A stretch of DNA of 64,000 nucleotides, taken from NCBI GenBank assembly GCA_000611775.1, contig KK106981.1:7678023-7742022 (forward strand), in the 5' to 3' direction. Each line of letters starts with the position of its first letter. Position 1 is the stretch's first letter. The notes beneath the pieces were generated by a model. It was not told where the DNA came from and did not search any database. It worked only from the letters and a program-made list of their open reading frames with translations. The DNA is from Umbilicaria muhlenbergii (Eukaryota > Ascomycota > Lecanoromycetes > Umbilicariales > Umbilicariaceae). A program made the position numbers and the translations under genes. This document shows, piece after piece, positions 47,351-58,971 of this stretch.

Positions 47351-47858
47351 GGTACGCGATGAATGACAAAGATCAGGGGTCGAGGGTCCTGGCAACGATC
47401 TTGGATGACTTCCCTATGAGAAGCACTACTGGCCCTTGCAGTGGAAGAGAATTGGGAACTTTGGGATGAAGAGGCGAGGGCGGTGACGGGTATTTAGGCT
47501 GGCACTTTCCAGGTACTCGCACTGACTTCCATTGCGAGGCGGCGCATTTAAGCTCAGCAGTCAGCACATGGGGCGGAGATCCTTGTCGCAGATCATTCGT
47601 GGATCGCCCCTGGTATGACGGGCCGTTTGCCGGGGTTGGCACCGGCTGGCTTCTTGGACCGATGACGCTGGTTGTGTCAGCGACCATGTTGTCGTCTACT
47701 GTTATTTAACTTGCACAGTGGCGTATCATAATTCGAGCCTTGCGCTATAGCAGTTATCTTACCTTTCTCGGATTTACCGCATCAGCGGACCGATCACACA
47801 GCAGCTTTGCAGGGCAGGGGCCCGGTTTAGGGAGCCTAGAGAGCTATTGGGAAGGCAG
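47351..47858. promoter_or_regulatory. Divergent promoter region, ARP8 / ARL1
   Basis: These 508 bases lie between outward-facing starts. I see no distinct motif that I can support. Confidence 0.5.
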
Positions 47859-48624
47859 ATGGGGGGCTCAGTATCGCGAATATTGTCAGGGCTGTTGTGG
47901 ACCAAGAAAGAGATACGGATCTTGATTCTGGGCTTGGTAAGCCTTCAGCAAGCGCTTGTGGCTTCGAATCACTGAGTCTTCTTGTAGGACAACGCCGGCA
48001 AGACAACTCTGCTTTATCGACTCAAGGTGCGCAACTTCGCCTCTGGATAGCGGCGACGGATCATATGATTGACAATATTTAGATCGGCGAAGTTGTCACT
48101 ACAATCCCAACTATAGGCTTCAATGTAGAGTCGGTGACCTACAAGAACCTCAATTTCAATGTCTGGGTAAGCCTGATGTTGGAGCTGATGAAGACCGTAG
48201 TGCCAGTTTAACATGTTCTTTCGCAGGACTTGGGCGGGCAAACCTCGATACGCCCCTACTGGCGGTGTTACTACGCGAACACGGCCGCAGTCATATTCGT
48301 CATCGATTCAACAGATATAGAGCGTTTGGGAACAGCATCGGAAGAGCTGGCGGCAATGCTGAATGAGGAAGAGCTACGAGACGCAGCGTTGCTCGTGTTC
48401 GCGAACAAGCAAGATCAGCCAGGCGCCAAAGGAGCTGGGGAGATATCAGAGGCCTTACAACTAGGGGAGCTGAGGGATCGAAATTGGAGTATTGTAGCTT
48501 GTTCTGCTGTCGATGGGAGGGGCATTAACGAAGGCATGGACTGGCTAGTAGTGAGTACCCCACATGATCGATTCTCTTGACGCGTGCTAAATATGTGCAG
48601 CAAACGGTGCAATCGGATTCATAG
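47859..48624 (+). CDS. ARL1: ADP-ribosylation-factor-like GTPase Arl1
   Basis: Five exons (47859-47936, 47988-48026, 48083-48166, 48227-48550, 48601-48624) give 182 residues, the normal Arl1 length. All four introns are 50-60 bases. The N-terminus [14 protein letters not shown] has Gly2 for myristoylation. GTPase motifs: GLDNAGKT (P-loop, across a splice), [20 protein letters not shown] (switch 1), [13 protein letters not shown] (switch 2), NKQD and CSAVDG. The last exon is 24 bases and encodes QTVQSDS and the stop. Arl1 recruits GRIP-domain golgins and other tethers to the trans-Golgi. Confidence 0.97.
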
Positions 48625-50485
48625 CATGAATAGCACGCATATCTGTATACCCTATTTCCATCGATGAAACCCACGCCATGGTACAGGCAAACTTTACCTT
48701 ACTGTCTGCAGGCGGAAGCCTCAACGTCGTGATTGAATGTTACTGGTCAGTGACTAAGTTTACTGTTCTAGGGCAGCCCCCAATGGTCATCGTCCAGGTG
48801 GCACACTTATCCTCGCTACGTGAACTAGCTAGGAATTCTTCGGTCTGCTCTCTTTCAGACCACCTGTTTCTTGGAGTCTCGAGACCGAAGGTCTTGAAAT
48901 GGATACACGTGACACTCTGTCTTTTGCTCGTGGGGGCGTTCATTTCCACCTCCACTTGCTATGATTACCACACGGCCCGCCATCTGCCACATCTGGTCGT
49001 CTGCAAGCCTTGACGACTGACACTCTCGGTGAATGGCGCCCCATCACGTATGGTAGGCGAAGACTTTGAGGTTGCGCGGCAAGATTCCCGGAGCCATAAG
49101 TGCAACCGCCGTCCTAGTGCAATATGCCACACTATACCTATCATTGAGCGGCCCCACGACAACACGTTCCTAGTGTGCCGCTGTGAGGTTTTCAGGACTT
49201 AGTAGGCCCTATGTGGCTCAACCGGATTTTTGGCTTATACTAGCTGGGCGACAGTACAGTGTCAAATCGATGCTCGCCACCACATCAAGAGCTATTGAAT
49301 GATACGTAATGAATTGGTCAAAGCACGGCAATGTGGGTTTGACCAAATATTTGAGTCGCTTTCGATCACAGCCGATGTCACAACGCTGTGCTGTCCTTTT
49401 GCCCCTCACCTGCCGCCTTTTGAAATGTTGTCGCCACCAGTGTAACAGTTCTTCCTTTCGAACGTGCTTTTACCGGCAATTTTCCGGATGCTCAGGGTCC
49501 GCATGTCTGCGGCTTGCTGATCATTCATTGAGTGACTGTGAGAGCCCTTTGATGCTCAGAGAGACATATGTTGTATTGCATTCCGGCCTGGGGGGAAAAG
49601 AAGAGCATGGGGCATCGTGATCTGATAAGGATCTTATCATTAGTGCATTGCTAAATGGGGTATTCTGTATAGAGGTAGCTATCCTGAGTGCCGCGTTCTC
49701 TTCCATGATTCATCGCCGGTTAAGGCCAGACCCTGAAACACCCTTTCCCCCGGTGTCAATAGGAGTCGTCGGACAGAAGACAGGATGTAGGGCATGGCAC
49801 ACCCATGGGCACTGCCTATGGGCACCGCCATTTGCCAATCAGGTGCGGCCATAGCCGAGCTGCCTCGGCCTAAGGTTCGCCATTCTCGCATGGGTGTCGT
49901 GGGTGTGTGGAGGAGCATCGAGTTTCAGCGAAAAGTATGCATATCTCGGATGGCAGACCCCATTTGCGCATACGTTATCAAGAAACGCGGTGCTTTGTTA
50001 TGCCGTTGTGATTACCACTCCATTCGAGCCGGATGCTTGGCACGGAAAAAGCGCGCAGCAGCAAGCATCAGCGGGCATCAGCGGGCATCAGCGGGCAGCC
50101 TTCGTGGAACTTGGACAGGCCTGAGGCCTCAGGCCTGAGGCTTTCGGCTGGCGCTGATGCGGCCTGGCCAGCGGTGTGACTGGTGTCGGATGGGAAAGCC
50201 GAGCACGGTGGACCATTTGACAGTCAACCGAGAGTGCGAGACGATGGCACCCCGCGGGTAACTTGCAGACATCACCTTACAGGCTTACAGTGCCCTCCCT
50301 TCGCCCCCGGCCGGCTGGCCTTGGCAGGACCCGGTTAGGATGGATTAGGATGTATTTTACCCCCCCCCTTCACATCCTTCCAATCCTTGGGTCCTCCTGC
50401 TCTTCCCGCCAGCTTTGAAATTTGTTCGTCGACCGTCACAGTATATAGGAAGAGCACATATTATTATTTGTATACATCCCTCAAC
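48625..50485. other. 1.9-kb intergenic region upstream of catalase
   Basis: No gene is supported. It holds a 10-base tandem (GCATCAGCGG, about 3.5 copies, near 50,061-50,097), a perfect 22-base palindrome built from AGGCCT words (50116-50137), and the catalase promoter at the right end. Confidence 0.55.
50361..50485 (+). promoter_or_regulatory. Catalase core promoter with TATA box and CCCCT element
   Basis: GTATATAGG at 50441-50449 is a TATA-like box about 40 bases upstream of the catalase ATG. A C-run that ends CCCCTT lies at 50361-50370; CCCCT is the complement of the AGGGG stress-response element. Use by Msn2/SebA-type factors is inference. Confidence 0.45.
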
Positions 50486-52064
50486 ATGGTTGCAGACGAC
50501 AAGCCCGCGGGCACCTTCAGATACGAAGAAAAGCCCATCTACACAACCTCCAATGGCTGTCCGATCATGGACCCTGAATCCTCGCAGAGGGTCGGTCAGA
50601 ATGGGCCTCTCCTTTTACAGGACTTCCATTTGATCGATCTGTTGGCTCACTTCGACCGCGAGCGGATCCCCGAGCGTGTTGTCCACGCCAAGGGCGCCGG
50701 AGCCTACGGTGAATTCGAGGTCACTCACGACATCAGCGACTTGGTAGGGCCTGTCCTCTGCATTGTCGGCATTGCTTGCTAATACTCGGCAGACCTCGAT
50801 TGACATGCTCAACGGTGTTGGCAAGAAAACCAAGCTAGTGGCTCGATTTTCCACCGTCGGTGGTGAGAAGGGATCGCCCGATTCGGCACGAGATCCCCGC
50901 GGCTTTTCTCTCAAATTCTATACTGAGGAGGGCAACTGGGATTGGGTCTTCAACAATACACCAATATTCTTCCTACGTGATCCATCCAAGTTTCCCATTT
51001 TCATTCACACACAAAAGCGCAATCCCCAGACCAACCTAAAGGATGCTACCATGTTCTGGGATTACCTGTCAACTCACCAGGAGTCAGCGCATCAAGTCAT
51101 GCATCTCTTCTCCGACCGTGGAACCCCTTATTCCTACCGCCACATGAACGGATACTCTGGCCACACCTACAAGTTCACCAAGCCAGACGGCACCTTCAAT
51201 TACGTGCAGATTCACTGCAAAACGGATCAAGGGAGCAAAACCTTCACCAACGCCGAAGCTGGGAACATGGCTTCAGAAAACCCGGATTGGCACACTCAGG
51301 ATCTTTTCAACTCGATCCAGGATGGCGAGTTCCCATCGTGGACTTGCTACGTACAGGTTCTCAGCCCCGAGCAAGCCGAGAAATTCCGCTGGAATATCTT
51401 CGACTTGACCAAGGTTTGGCCTCAGAAGGAAGTGCCCCTCCGACCGTTTGGCAAGTTCAAACTCAACAAGAATGCGGAAAACTACTTCGCGGAAATCGAG
51501 CAAGTCGCGTTCTCGCCGTCTCACATGGTCCCGGGAGTCGAACCTTCAGCCGATCCCGTCCTCCAATCGCGTCTGTTCTCATATCCGGACACCCACCGCC
51601 ACCGCCTGGGTGTCAACTACCAGCAAATCCCCGTGAACTGTCCCCTGAGGGCCTTCAATCCATACCAGCGTGACGGAATCATGGCTGTCAACGGCAACTA
51701 TGGCGCCAACCCCAACTATCCATCAACGTTCCGGGGCATGACCTACAAGCCCGTCAAGCCGTCACAAGAGCACGAGAAATGGGCGGGCGCTGCTGTTGCC
51801 CAGCAGCTTCCTGTTTCCGAGGAGGATTTCGTCCAGCCAGCCCGTCTCTGGGGGGTTCTCAGCAGGCAGCCAGGTCAGCAAGACAACTTTGTTAGTAACG
51901 TGGCCGGGCACTTGTGCGCGGCCAAGGAGCCGGTCCGCCAGAAGACTTATGAGATGTTCAGAAAGATTGACAAGGACCTCGGTGCGAGAATCGAAAAAGC
52001 AACGGAGGAGCAGGCACCCCACCCGCAAAGCCAGGCTGCTGGCAGCGCTCAGGCTCGACTTTAG
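50486..52064 (+). CDS. Catalase, small-subunit, with peroxisomal-type C-terminus
   Basis: Two exons (50486-50743, 50793-52064) separated by a 49-base intron encode 509 residues. Catalytic His67 lies in [17 protein letters not shown], the catalytic Asn in [17 protein letters not shown] (140/141), and the haem tyrosine in [17 protein letters not shown]. Further conserved blocks are [40 protein letters not shown] and [21 protein letters not shown]. Length fits the clade-3 small-subunit catalases of peroxisomes and cytosol, not the large secreted ones (about 700). There is no signal peptide. The last three residues are Ala-Arg-Leu, a fit to the PTS1 rule, so import into peroxisomes is likely. The enzyme breaks down hydrogen peroxide. 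Confidence 0.97.
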
Positions 52065-52885
52065 AGAATTATAAATTGAAGGATGGAGGAGCGAATCCAA
52101 CATTCGGACAAGCATGCAGGAGTATTCGTCATAGAGTTGAGCTGCTATTACCCCCACAAAGTTGTCCTCTTGTAGTATTGTTCTCGCCATATTTTGTATC
52201 TAGCAACCTGACAATTCTTTGGATTACGATGTCGGTCGTGTGCTCGACATTACTCTTGGTCTGCTCACGCAGAGGCGCAGGCGTCAAGAATGAATCGAGA
52301 TTACAAGGTGTTCAAGACCCCTCGGGCAACTGTCTCACGATTCTCAAGGTCACGTGGAATCGAGCTTTGAGCTGTTTTCCTGCAAAGATTGTATCAGAGT
52401 ACTTTCATGTGCTACGGTCATGTTCTAGGACATCCCATCATTGATATCTCTGCCTTGTAGCCTCATCATCCGAATCCATAGTCCGGTAAACCTGAATGAT
52501 GTGGCGAACCAAGTCTAGAATATGAGTACAAGCATCGTAAGTGGTTACAGTAATGCTAGGCTTTAATGCTTTAATCCCTGGATTGGCGTAAGCGTTTTCA
52601 TGCAGCATCAAACGCTCGTATCAGTTGCCCTCCGCCCCTGGCCGTCCACCCGTCACCTACCGAGCATCATCGTCGCATCATACGCACATGTCAAATTGTC
52701 AACCTCAGGATTAACCTTTGCAATAATCCATTGTAGTAGCCTTCATGACGTCAATTACGTGGAATTTGTGCTCTGGGCATTGTTCGCTGCACAATGCCTC
52801 TTTGCTCAGACCATACTCTACCTCAGCCCCAACCTCGAGTCTCTTTCACCAACACATTCCGCCTCCATAAAGCACCCTTGGCAGA
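52065..52885. other. Intergenic, catalase to caleosin
   Basis: About 820 bases with no gene. The end nearest caleosin is CT-rich (ACCTCGAGTCTCTTTCACC), consistent with its leader. Confidence 0.55.
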
Positions 52886-53912
52886 ATGAGCAGCCACAAG
52901 AGCTACGCCGGCGCCGTAACGGTCAACGGGATTAACAATCCCAACGCAGGCAACAACGCAGATGTGGATTACGACCTGATCGGCAATGCCATGCACGACT
53001 TCCCCCACGAAAAACCCTACAGCACCGCCATCAAACAGCAGCCCATTACGCAGCAACGCAGACCCTATGTGCCCAGCAAAGACGGCCGTCTCCACGACGC
53101 CGGCACCGCCAGGGCGACCATTGCCGCATCGGCCGAAAGTCCGAATGGCACCCAGGAGCGCAACTACACGCGAGATCACCAGCATCAGACCGTACGCCGC
53201 GCTCTCCTTTCCATGCCGTCGAATTAATGATGAAGACAAAAGCTCACAACCGGATCTCCCAGGTCGTGATCCAGCACGTCGAATACTGGGACCAAGACCA
53301 CGACGGCATCATCTGGCCGCAGGACACCTACTCCGGCTGCCGCGCCTTCGGATGGAACATCCCCCTCGCACTCTTCGCCACCTTCCTCATCAACGGGAAT
53401 CTCTCCTACCCGACCGTGCCGGGCTGGATGCCCGACCCCTTTTTCCGCATCTACACCGCGCGCATGTACAAGGACAAGCACGGCAGCGACAGCATGACGT
53501 ACGACAACGAGGGGCGCTTCAAGCCGCAGAATTTCGAGGATATTTTCGCCAAGTACGACAAGGGGAATAAAGGGGGTTTGGACTTGTCGGATCTGTGGGA
53601 CTTTTGGAAGGGGCAGAGGATGGTGTTTGATTTCTTTGGGTGGAGCGCGACGTTCTTCGAATGTTCGTACACACCCTTGAAAACGAAGCTTAAATGAGGA
53701 TAGCACTCAGCTGACTGTGAACAGGGGTGGCGACTTACCTGGTCCTATGGCCGGAGGACGGTATCATGCGAAAAGAGGATATCCGCGGCGTCTACGACGG
53801 CAGCATATTTTACAAAAAGGCGGAGGAGCATCAGGCAAAGATGAAGAAGCGTCAGCAGCAGAGGACCACTGCGCCTTCCCTCCTCGCCAGAGCACAAAAA
53901 GTCCTTGGCTGA
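52886..53912 (+). CDS. Caleosin / peroxygenase-family protein
   Basis: Three exons (52886-53191, 53263-53662, 53725-53912) give 297 residues. The caleosin domain starts at VVIQHVEYWDQDHDGIIWPQ: a single EF-hand loop (Asp112, Asp114, Asp116, Gly117) with the upstream His107 that ligates haem in caleosin peroxygenases. Next is a hydrophobic, proline-containing stretch, FGWNIPLALFATFLINGNLS, which resembles the proline-knot hairpin that inserts in lipid droplets. Later comes DLSDLWDFWKGQRMVFDFFG and, across the last splice, EWVATYLVLWPEDGIMRKED. Fungal caleosins sit on lipid droplets and use hydroperoxides to oxidise fatty acids. The ~100-residue N-terminal extension is polar. It lies beside catalase, which uses related substrates; co-regulation is inference. 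Confidence 0.94.
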
Positions 53913-56900
53913 GAGCGGATGAGTAGATCAGGTAACGTGACGCTGGCTTTCTTCTTCCGAGGGGCGTTCCTGGAGGCGAAATTAGGTAGACGATGCAGAA
54001 GGGGTGCGAAGAAGTATCTATGATCGATAATAAAACTTGGGCAGGCACGCCGCAGCATGAATGCCCCGGGTCTTGTGGAGAGAGCCGCAGCGAGGTTTGG
54101 CAGCTCAGGACATTCGTGCTTCTTTGAGGGAACAATGGCTAGACATAGACCTGGTATTGATGATCTGCATTAGACTATCTTATAGAAGTAAAGCTGATAC
54201 CGAACGACCAACGTCACATTCACATATCATAGAGGGACCAAATATCCTGACATTCAATCCCTGAGCGCTACCGGATCAAGTGAAGATCAATTGATGAAAT
54301 CGAGGGTCTCCCAGCAGGCCGGTGTGTAAAATGATAGTCAGTCGACCTTAAGCAGCATAGCCTAGAGCTCGCTGATTTCCACCATCTTCACATTCGATCC
54401 TCTTCCATATTTCTTTTTACTAGACACCTCGAGGAGGTCCTCCACTAGAGAACTATCATTTGATGTGAATGTGCCTGCGATGTTCACCACCCAAACAATA
54501 ACGGCCTTTCATTCGGCGAAGGTCTCTGTCAGGCAAAAGCCAGTGTAGAGGATCATTGGAGGTAATGATGGCCAGGACGGACCATCGGCGGAGATAGAAA
54601 AGTACCGGCGATAGGGCCAAGTATAAGCCACAGACACTAGATCAAGGTATGTTTGTGTACATCCCCTCCAGGGCAATTGTTGCTAGTTCCTTGTCATACT
54701 TTCCACTTGCCCCTGCCGCCCCACATACCAAGAAATCAACAACTGGGCCTTGTGAGAAAATGCCCGGGACCGCAGAAACGGGCCAATGGTCTTCTGGAGG
54801 GTCCACGGCGGATGTTGCCTCTTCGCTGGGTCCAAACCCCACATGATCCTCCGTTGATGTCGAGGTAGGGTATCTGCCCGCAAAGTGGGGTTGCTTTCCC
54901 AGATGCGAGCTCCACCTCTTGCCTTCTCCAAACATAGCGGCTATTTCCCTGCTATACCTGCCCCTCAGGGAAGGCTCTCTGGCTAGTATGTGAAGTTGTG
55001 AATGTACAACCTGCACTCGTAGACCGACCGAGTGGAGCCGACGGATCATTGAATGATACATCGTAATTGGCTGACGCACTAATCTCTCTGCGCCCACTGG
55101 ACGCCCCTGAACCTACCCCGGGTATGAGCTGTAGAGTATCAGTGTTTGATAGCAGTCGGCGATAGCGACTACCTTGTGCCACGCCGGGCCAAGGGTGCAA
55201 CAGACAAACCAACGCTAGGTTATCCGCCCGGAAGCTCACAGCAACGGTAATGTAAGGAAACAGACAGCGAAATGGTGGAGACGGTGAAGAAGGAATGATA
55301 AAAGGGCTGGAAGCATCTCGTTGTCTCAGAAGATCAAACCTTTGTTTCCAGGTTCTTTTTCCCGCATGTCGTGTGGTAGTCACACCATTGACATCTTGTT
55401 CGCTATCGGAACTAACCTTCCCACAACAACCGCGCGTCAAGCCTTATGGAGAAGATAATTGGCAGTTTGCAACTCGGTCTCTTCCGGTTGCTCAATATTG
55501 AGAAAGATTTTGAGTAACAGTCAATGCGGGAACACTAAAGGCCGTTGATCTTTACCTTGTCTGCTTGTGCAATCTTCCGCTCTAAAGGTCTCCAAATATC
55601 GAGACGGCCATTCATCTTGTCTCGACGAGTGGCGTTCAACGCCGGGAACCAAGAACCCCGCTTTTCGAATCCCCGTATCCGTGCATCGAGCGATAGCATT
55701 GGAAAACTGTTGAGTGTACAACGTAGGACAGCCAGCGATGAATCGGCGAGAACGTTGATCCACCTAGCAGGTAGCGACGGGAGGATCGTTCCTCAGACAA
55801 TGGGGATCAAAAGTGTTTAAGGGAGGAAACACATCGGTTAGCTGTAGTTTGCCGAGGAGGTTGTGTCCCCTGAGGCGGAAAGGCACTCTACTGCTTTTGA
55901 CTGCTCCCGATGTCGGGCTCCCGACCAAGTATTCTCTCTTACGGCGGCCCAAGGGAATCAGATGTGGCCCAGTTGGCATGCAGAATTCGGCCCCGAGCGT
56001 GGCACACGTTCCACCAATCTCTCAAAAGCCGTGCCGTCAACAGCGGAGTTGGAGGAGATGGAATTCGGGGACTTCTTCAGTACGATTGCATCGGCATGTG
56101 AAAGAAAGGTGGAGATAAATGCAGGGTGTCACGGCAAGGCAACCCCAAAGGAACAAAAGAGTGTGAAAGAACAGCAAGCTTGAAATGTGGGACTGGGCGT
56201 AAAACTGGAGACCAAGTCAAGGGGAATTTTTCATCGCAAGCCTGAGGAGCTTCTTTGTACTTTGAGACTCTGATACTCTGGTACGCGCTCGCATTTAGTT
56301 ATTGGCACGAATTGGCACCTTCTGCATAAGGCTGGCTGACGCTGACTCACAGCCTCACAGGGAGACAGGGTCTGATGCACGATGCACGAGATATGCACGT
56401 ACGGAGTAGGCGTAGTAGGTCAGGTATGGTAAGGTAGCTACCTAAGGTATCGTCCTGGTATCCTGCATGGACACCCCAAGTCTGAGGAGTCCAAGTTCTC
56501 GGCCTGGCCCTACTGCAGCTTCGGCGACACCGCTCAACAGCCAACACCTCTCGTAAGCGCAAGCCATGGACACAATTGATTTCCGTCTACATAACCGCCA
56601 TGCAACACGCGGAATGCACGCCGTTTCTAAGCTGACCATGTGCTCTTGGGCAGCGCAATCTGAATGACTGCAGACGTTGATGTTCGAGGCGGTGACGTGA
56701 CTGCCTATCAGGGAAATGGACAATGGGGAGATGCGAGACGGGAGATGGGCAATTGAGGGGAAGTGGAAAGTGTGTGACAAATGGACGTTTGGAACGATGC
56801 ATTTCATTATGCTTTGAAATGGATGCAGTGGTGTCGCAATCAGAAGGTGAATCGACTACGACGTACCTACTCGGCACAAAGCTTGGGATCAGTCAAGATG

Positions 56901-58179
56901 TGGATTAATCATCCTGTTCGATCGCACCATTTGCAAGGCACGAAGCTTGGCGTTGTAGGCGACAAAGAAAGGAAGCAGCATGGAACACACCAGGAATGAA
57001 GGCTTGTGACTAATCCAACCTGGTGGCTTGACCGTCGACGCGGAGTCCACGTTGCTGATGTGATGGATACTGCGCCAATGCGCTTTGCGACCGTCGCACT
57101 GGCGGGAGTCAGGCGTGTCAGGGAAGAGAGGTCGCTTCGTCGGTGCTTGCGAAAGCCCATTCGTCGGCTCAGCCCTGCCGCCGTGGTGCGCAGCAACACG
57201 GGGACCGGCGGTGAAGCTTTCGCCCTTACCGCACGTTGCAAAGTGGCATGCTTGCATGGGGGGAGTCATGGACCAAAGATTGTGTTCGTACAGGCCAGAA
57301 TCTGGCTGTGTACCAACGCGCGTCGGGAAACCATCGAGGCCATTCTCCAGCTGGGCACCGTCTCGCTCAGCAAGGAGAGCAATGTTCCGGAATCCCATGC
57401 GTGGAGATTGTAGAGGATCAAGTTGGCTTGGACGGAGTACAAGGTGCGATTGACATAATCAATACGGAAGTATGATTGACATAATCAAATGGAGCGTGGA
57501 AACAAATGCCCTCTCCCTCTGCTTGTTCAGCATCCGAGGCCGGCTGCAGAATGGAGTCAATGGACAGTAAGAGTCATCGCCATTCGCAGTCGCATTTCGC
57601 AATGACCACGTCAGAGCTTAGTGCATCTGTCTTCGCTTCTGGCTGGGGCCCTTTCGGTGGAGATTCGCTCACAAATCCATCCGACTCCCCTGCGCGCTTT
57701 CCCACTCTCGGCCGGGAGTTAAGCGGTGGCAGAAACTCCGTCCCACCGTGAGCCCCTACCCGCACCGCCCGTCGAATGGAAGCTTCGGCCTTCGGATAGT
57801 AATGGATAGATGGGCCATGCCTTGGGACAGGGCGGTGTCTAAGCAGAAGCTGAAGGACAAAGAAACATAAAGCCTTCATCATTCCCCGGACATGCTGCAG
57901 TCCCAATCATTCCAGCATCATCCTTTCCAACCATACAACTACCAGTCTCCCTCTGCATATGATCGGAACAACTTTTCCATCACCGTATCCCACGCACAAC
58001 ACCGCAAGACCTGCGTTTCCCGTTGCGCCTTCACCCTCTCGCATCTGATTGGTCAGTACCCTCCTCGGTTGCCTGACCGTTTGCAACAGGCTACATTTGC
58101 ATACAAATCGGGCACTGACTCACATTTGCCAATTAGAACTCAATTAAATTCTCACACCGACACTACTTTATCATACATC
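53913..58179. other. 4.3-kb stretch without a recognisable gene
   Basis: Several open frames of 100-200 codons exist on both strands (for example 54,642-55,097 minus and 57,006-57,413 plus). None shows a known motif, clear start context or exon structure. Base composition is like neighbouring gene space, not like the repeat block. The region could hold long UTRs, a non-coding RNA or a fast-evolving gene. A 15-base direct repeat (GATTGACATAATCAA) lies at 57,449 and 57,475. Confidence 0.5.
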
Positions 58180-58971
58180 ATGTCTTCCCAACTTCGCTAT
58201 TCAACATCTTCCTCCACAAACTCATCTGCTCCACAAGAATATCCAACCAATTCAATACCACCACGCAAGAAGCAGAAGATGAGCCTCACGCAAACATACT
58301 ACCTCGCCCACACTGCCCGGGGCAAGCTCTCCCACGAGGCTTCCCAGGCAGACCATGACCTTCGCCTGCTCGTCGGCCACGCAAACCTCCTCGACACCTT
58401 GATGCTCGACCTTGCCGAAGCCGAAAAGGAGCAAGAGAGCTGGTTCGACCAGACCGTCAAGAGCGCAACCGAAGAACCCAAGCATCTCCAATGGGCACAG
58501 AAGAGGTCGGAGGACGTGGCTGTCGAGGAATGGGATGAGGACAGCTCAGACAGCGACTCGGATGGGTACGAGGAGATTGAAGACATCCGTCGATCAGCAC
58601 CTCGCCGCCTACGGTCGCCTCCTCCACGTACAACCATCACAACTATCGAGGTTGACGCTGATTCTGACGAAGAGGAAGACGATGAGGATGAGGATGGACC
58701 TTTAGCACTCACCCGCACATCGTCGCAACACACACCAGAACTCCTCCACGAACTTGATTCGGACTCAGAAGACGACTCGGCGCCTTCCTCACCGGAAGAG
58801 ACCGAGGTCCCTCTTGACGCTTTCTCGGAGAAGCAACGACAAGCCATCGCTACGACAGCCTTCTATCATCATACAGCGCTACAAGATGCATCAGACAAGT
58901 CGGCTTTCTTCGATCAAGGATTCTACCTCCCACCACGACAAGAGCAGCCAGCGACTGTCAGTGCCTATTAG
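58180..58971 (+). CDS. Acidic conserved unknown protein, 263 residues
   Basis: A single exon from the ATG at 58180 (MSSQLRYSTSSSTNSS). The frame is open upstream to 57,892, but that part looks like leader sequence. A basic motif PPRKKQKM precedes SLTQTYYLAHTARGKLSHEA and DHDLRLLVGHANLLDTLMLD, then AEAEKEQESWFDQ; this helical segment (about residues 35-95) looks like the conserved core. The second half is strongly acidic (EEWDEDSSDSDSDGYEEIED and a D/E run at about 165-175) and phosphosite-rich. I recall similar 'LTQTYYLAHTARGKL' proteins as uncharacterised across filamentous ascomycetes, but give no function. PRKKQK could be a nuclear signal. Confidence 0.75.
   Translation: MSSQLRYSTSSSTNSSAPQEYPTNSIPPRKKQKMSLTQTYYLAHTARGKLSHEASQADHDLRLLVGHANLLDTLMLDLAEAEKEQESWFDQTVKSATEEPKHLQWAQKRSEDVAVEEWDEDSSDSDSDGYEEIEDIRRSAPRRLRSPPPRTTITTIEVDADSDEEEDDEDEDGPLALTRTSSQHTPELLHELDSDSEDDSAPSSPEETEVPLDAFSEKQRQAIATTAFYHHTALQDASDKSAFFDQGFYLPPRQEQPATVSAY

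Noticed and set aside
55645-55690. TTTCGAATCCCCG, which resembles a tRNA T-arm
   Set aside because: No matching acceptor, D-arm or anticodon arm can be placed around it. No tRNA was found elsewhere in the window.
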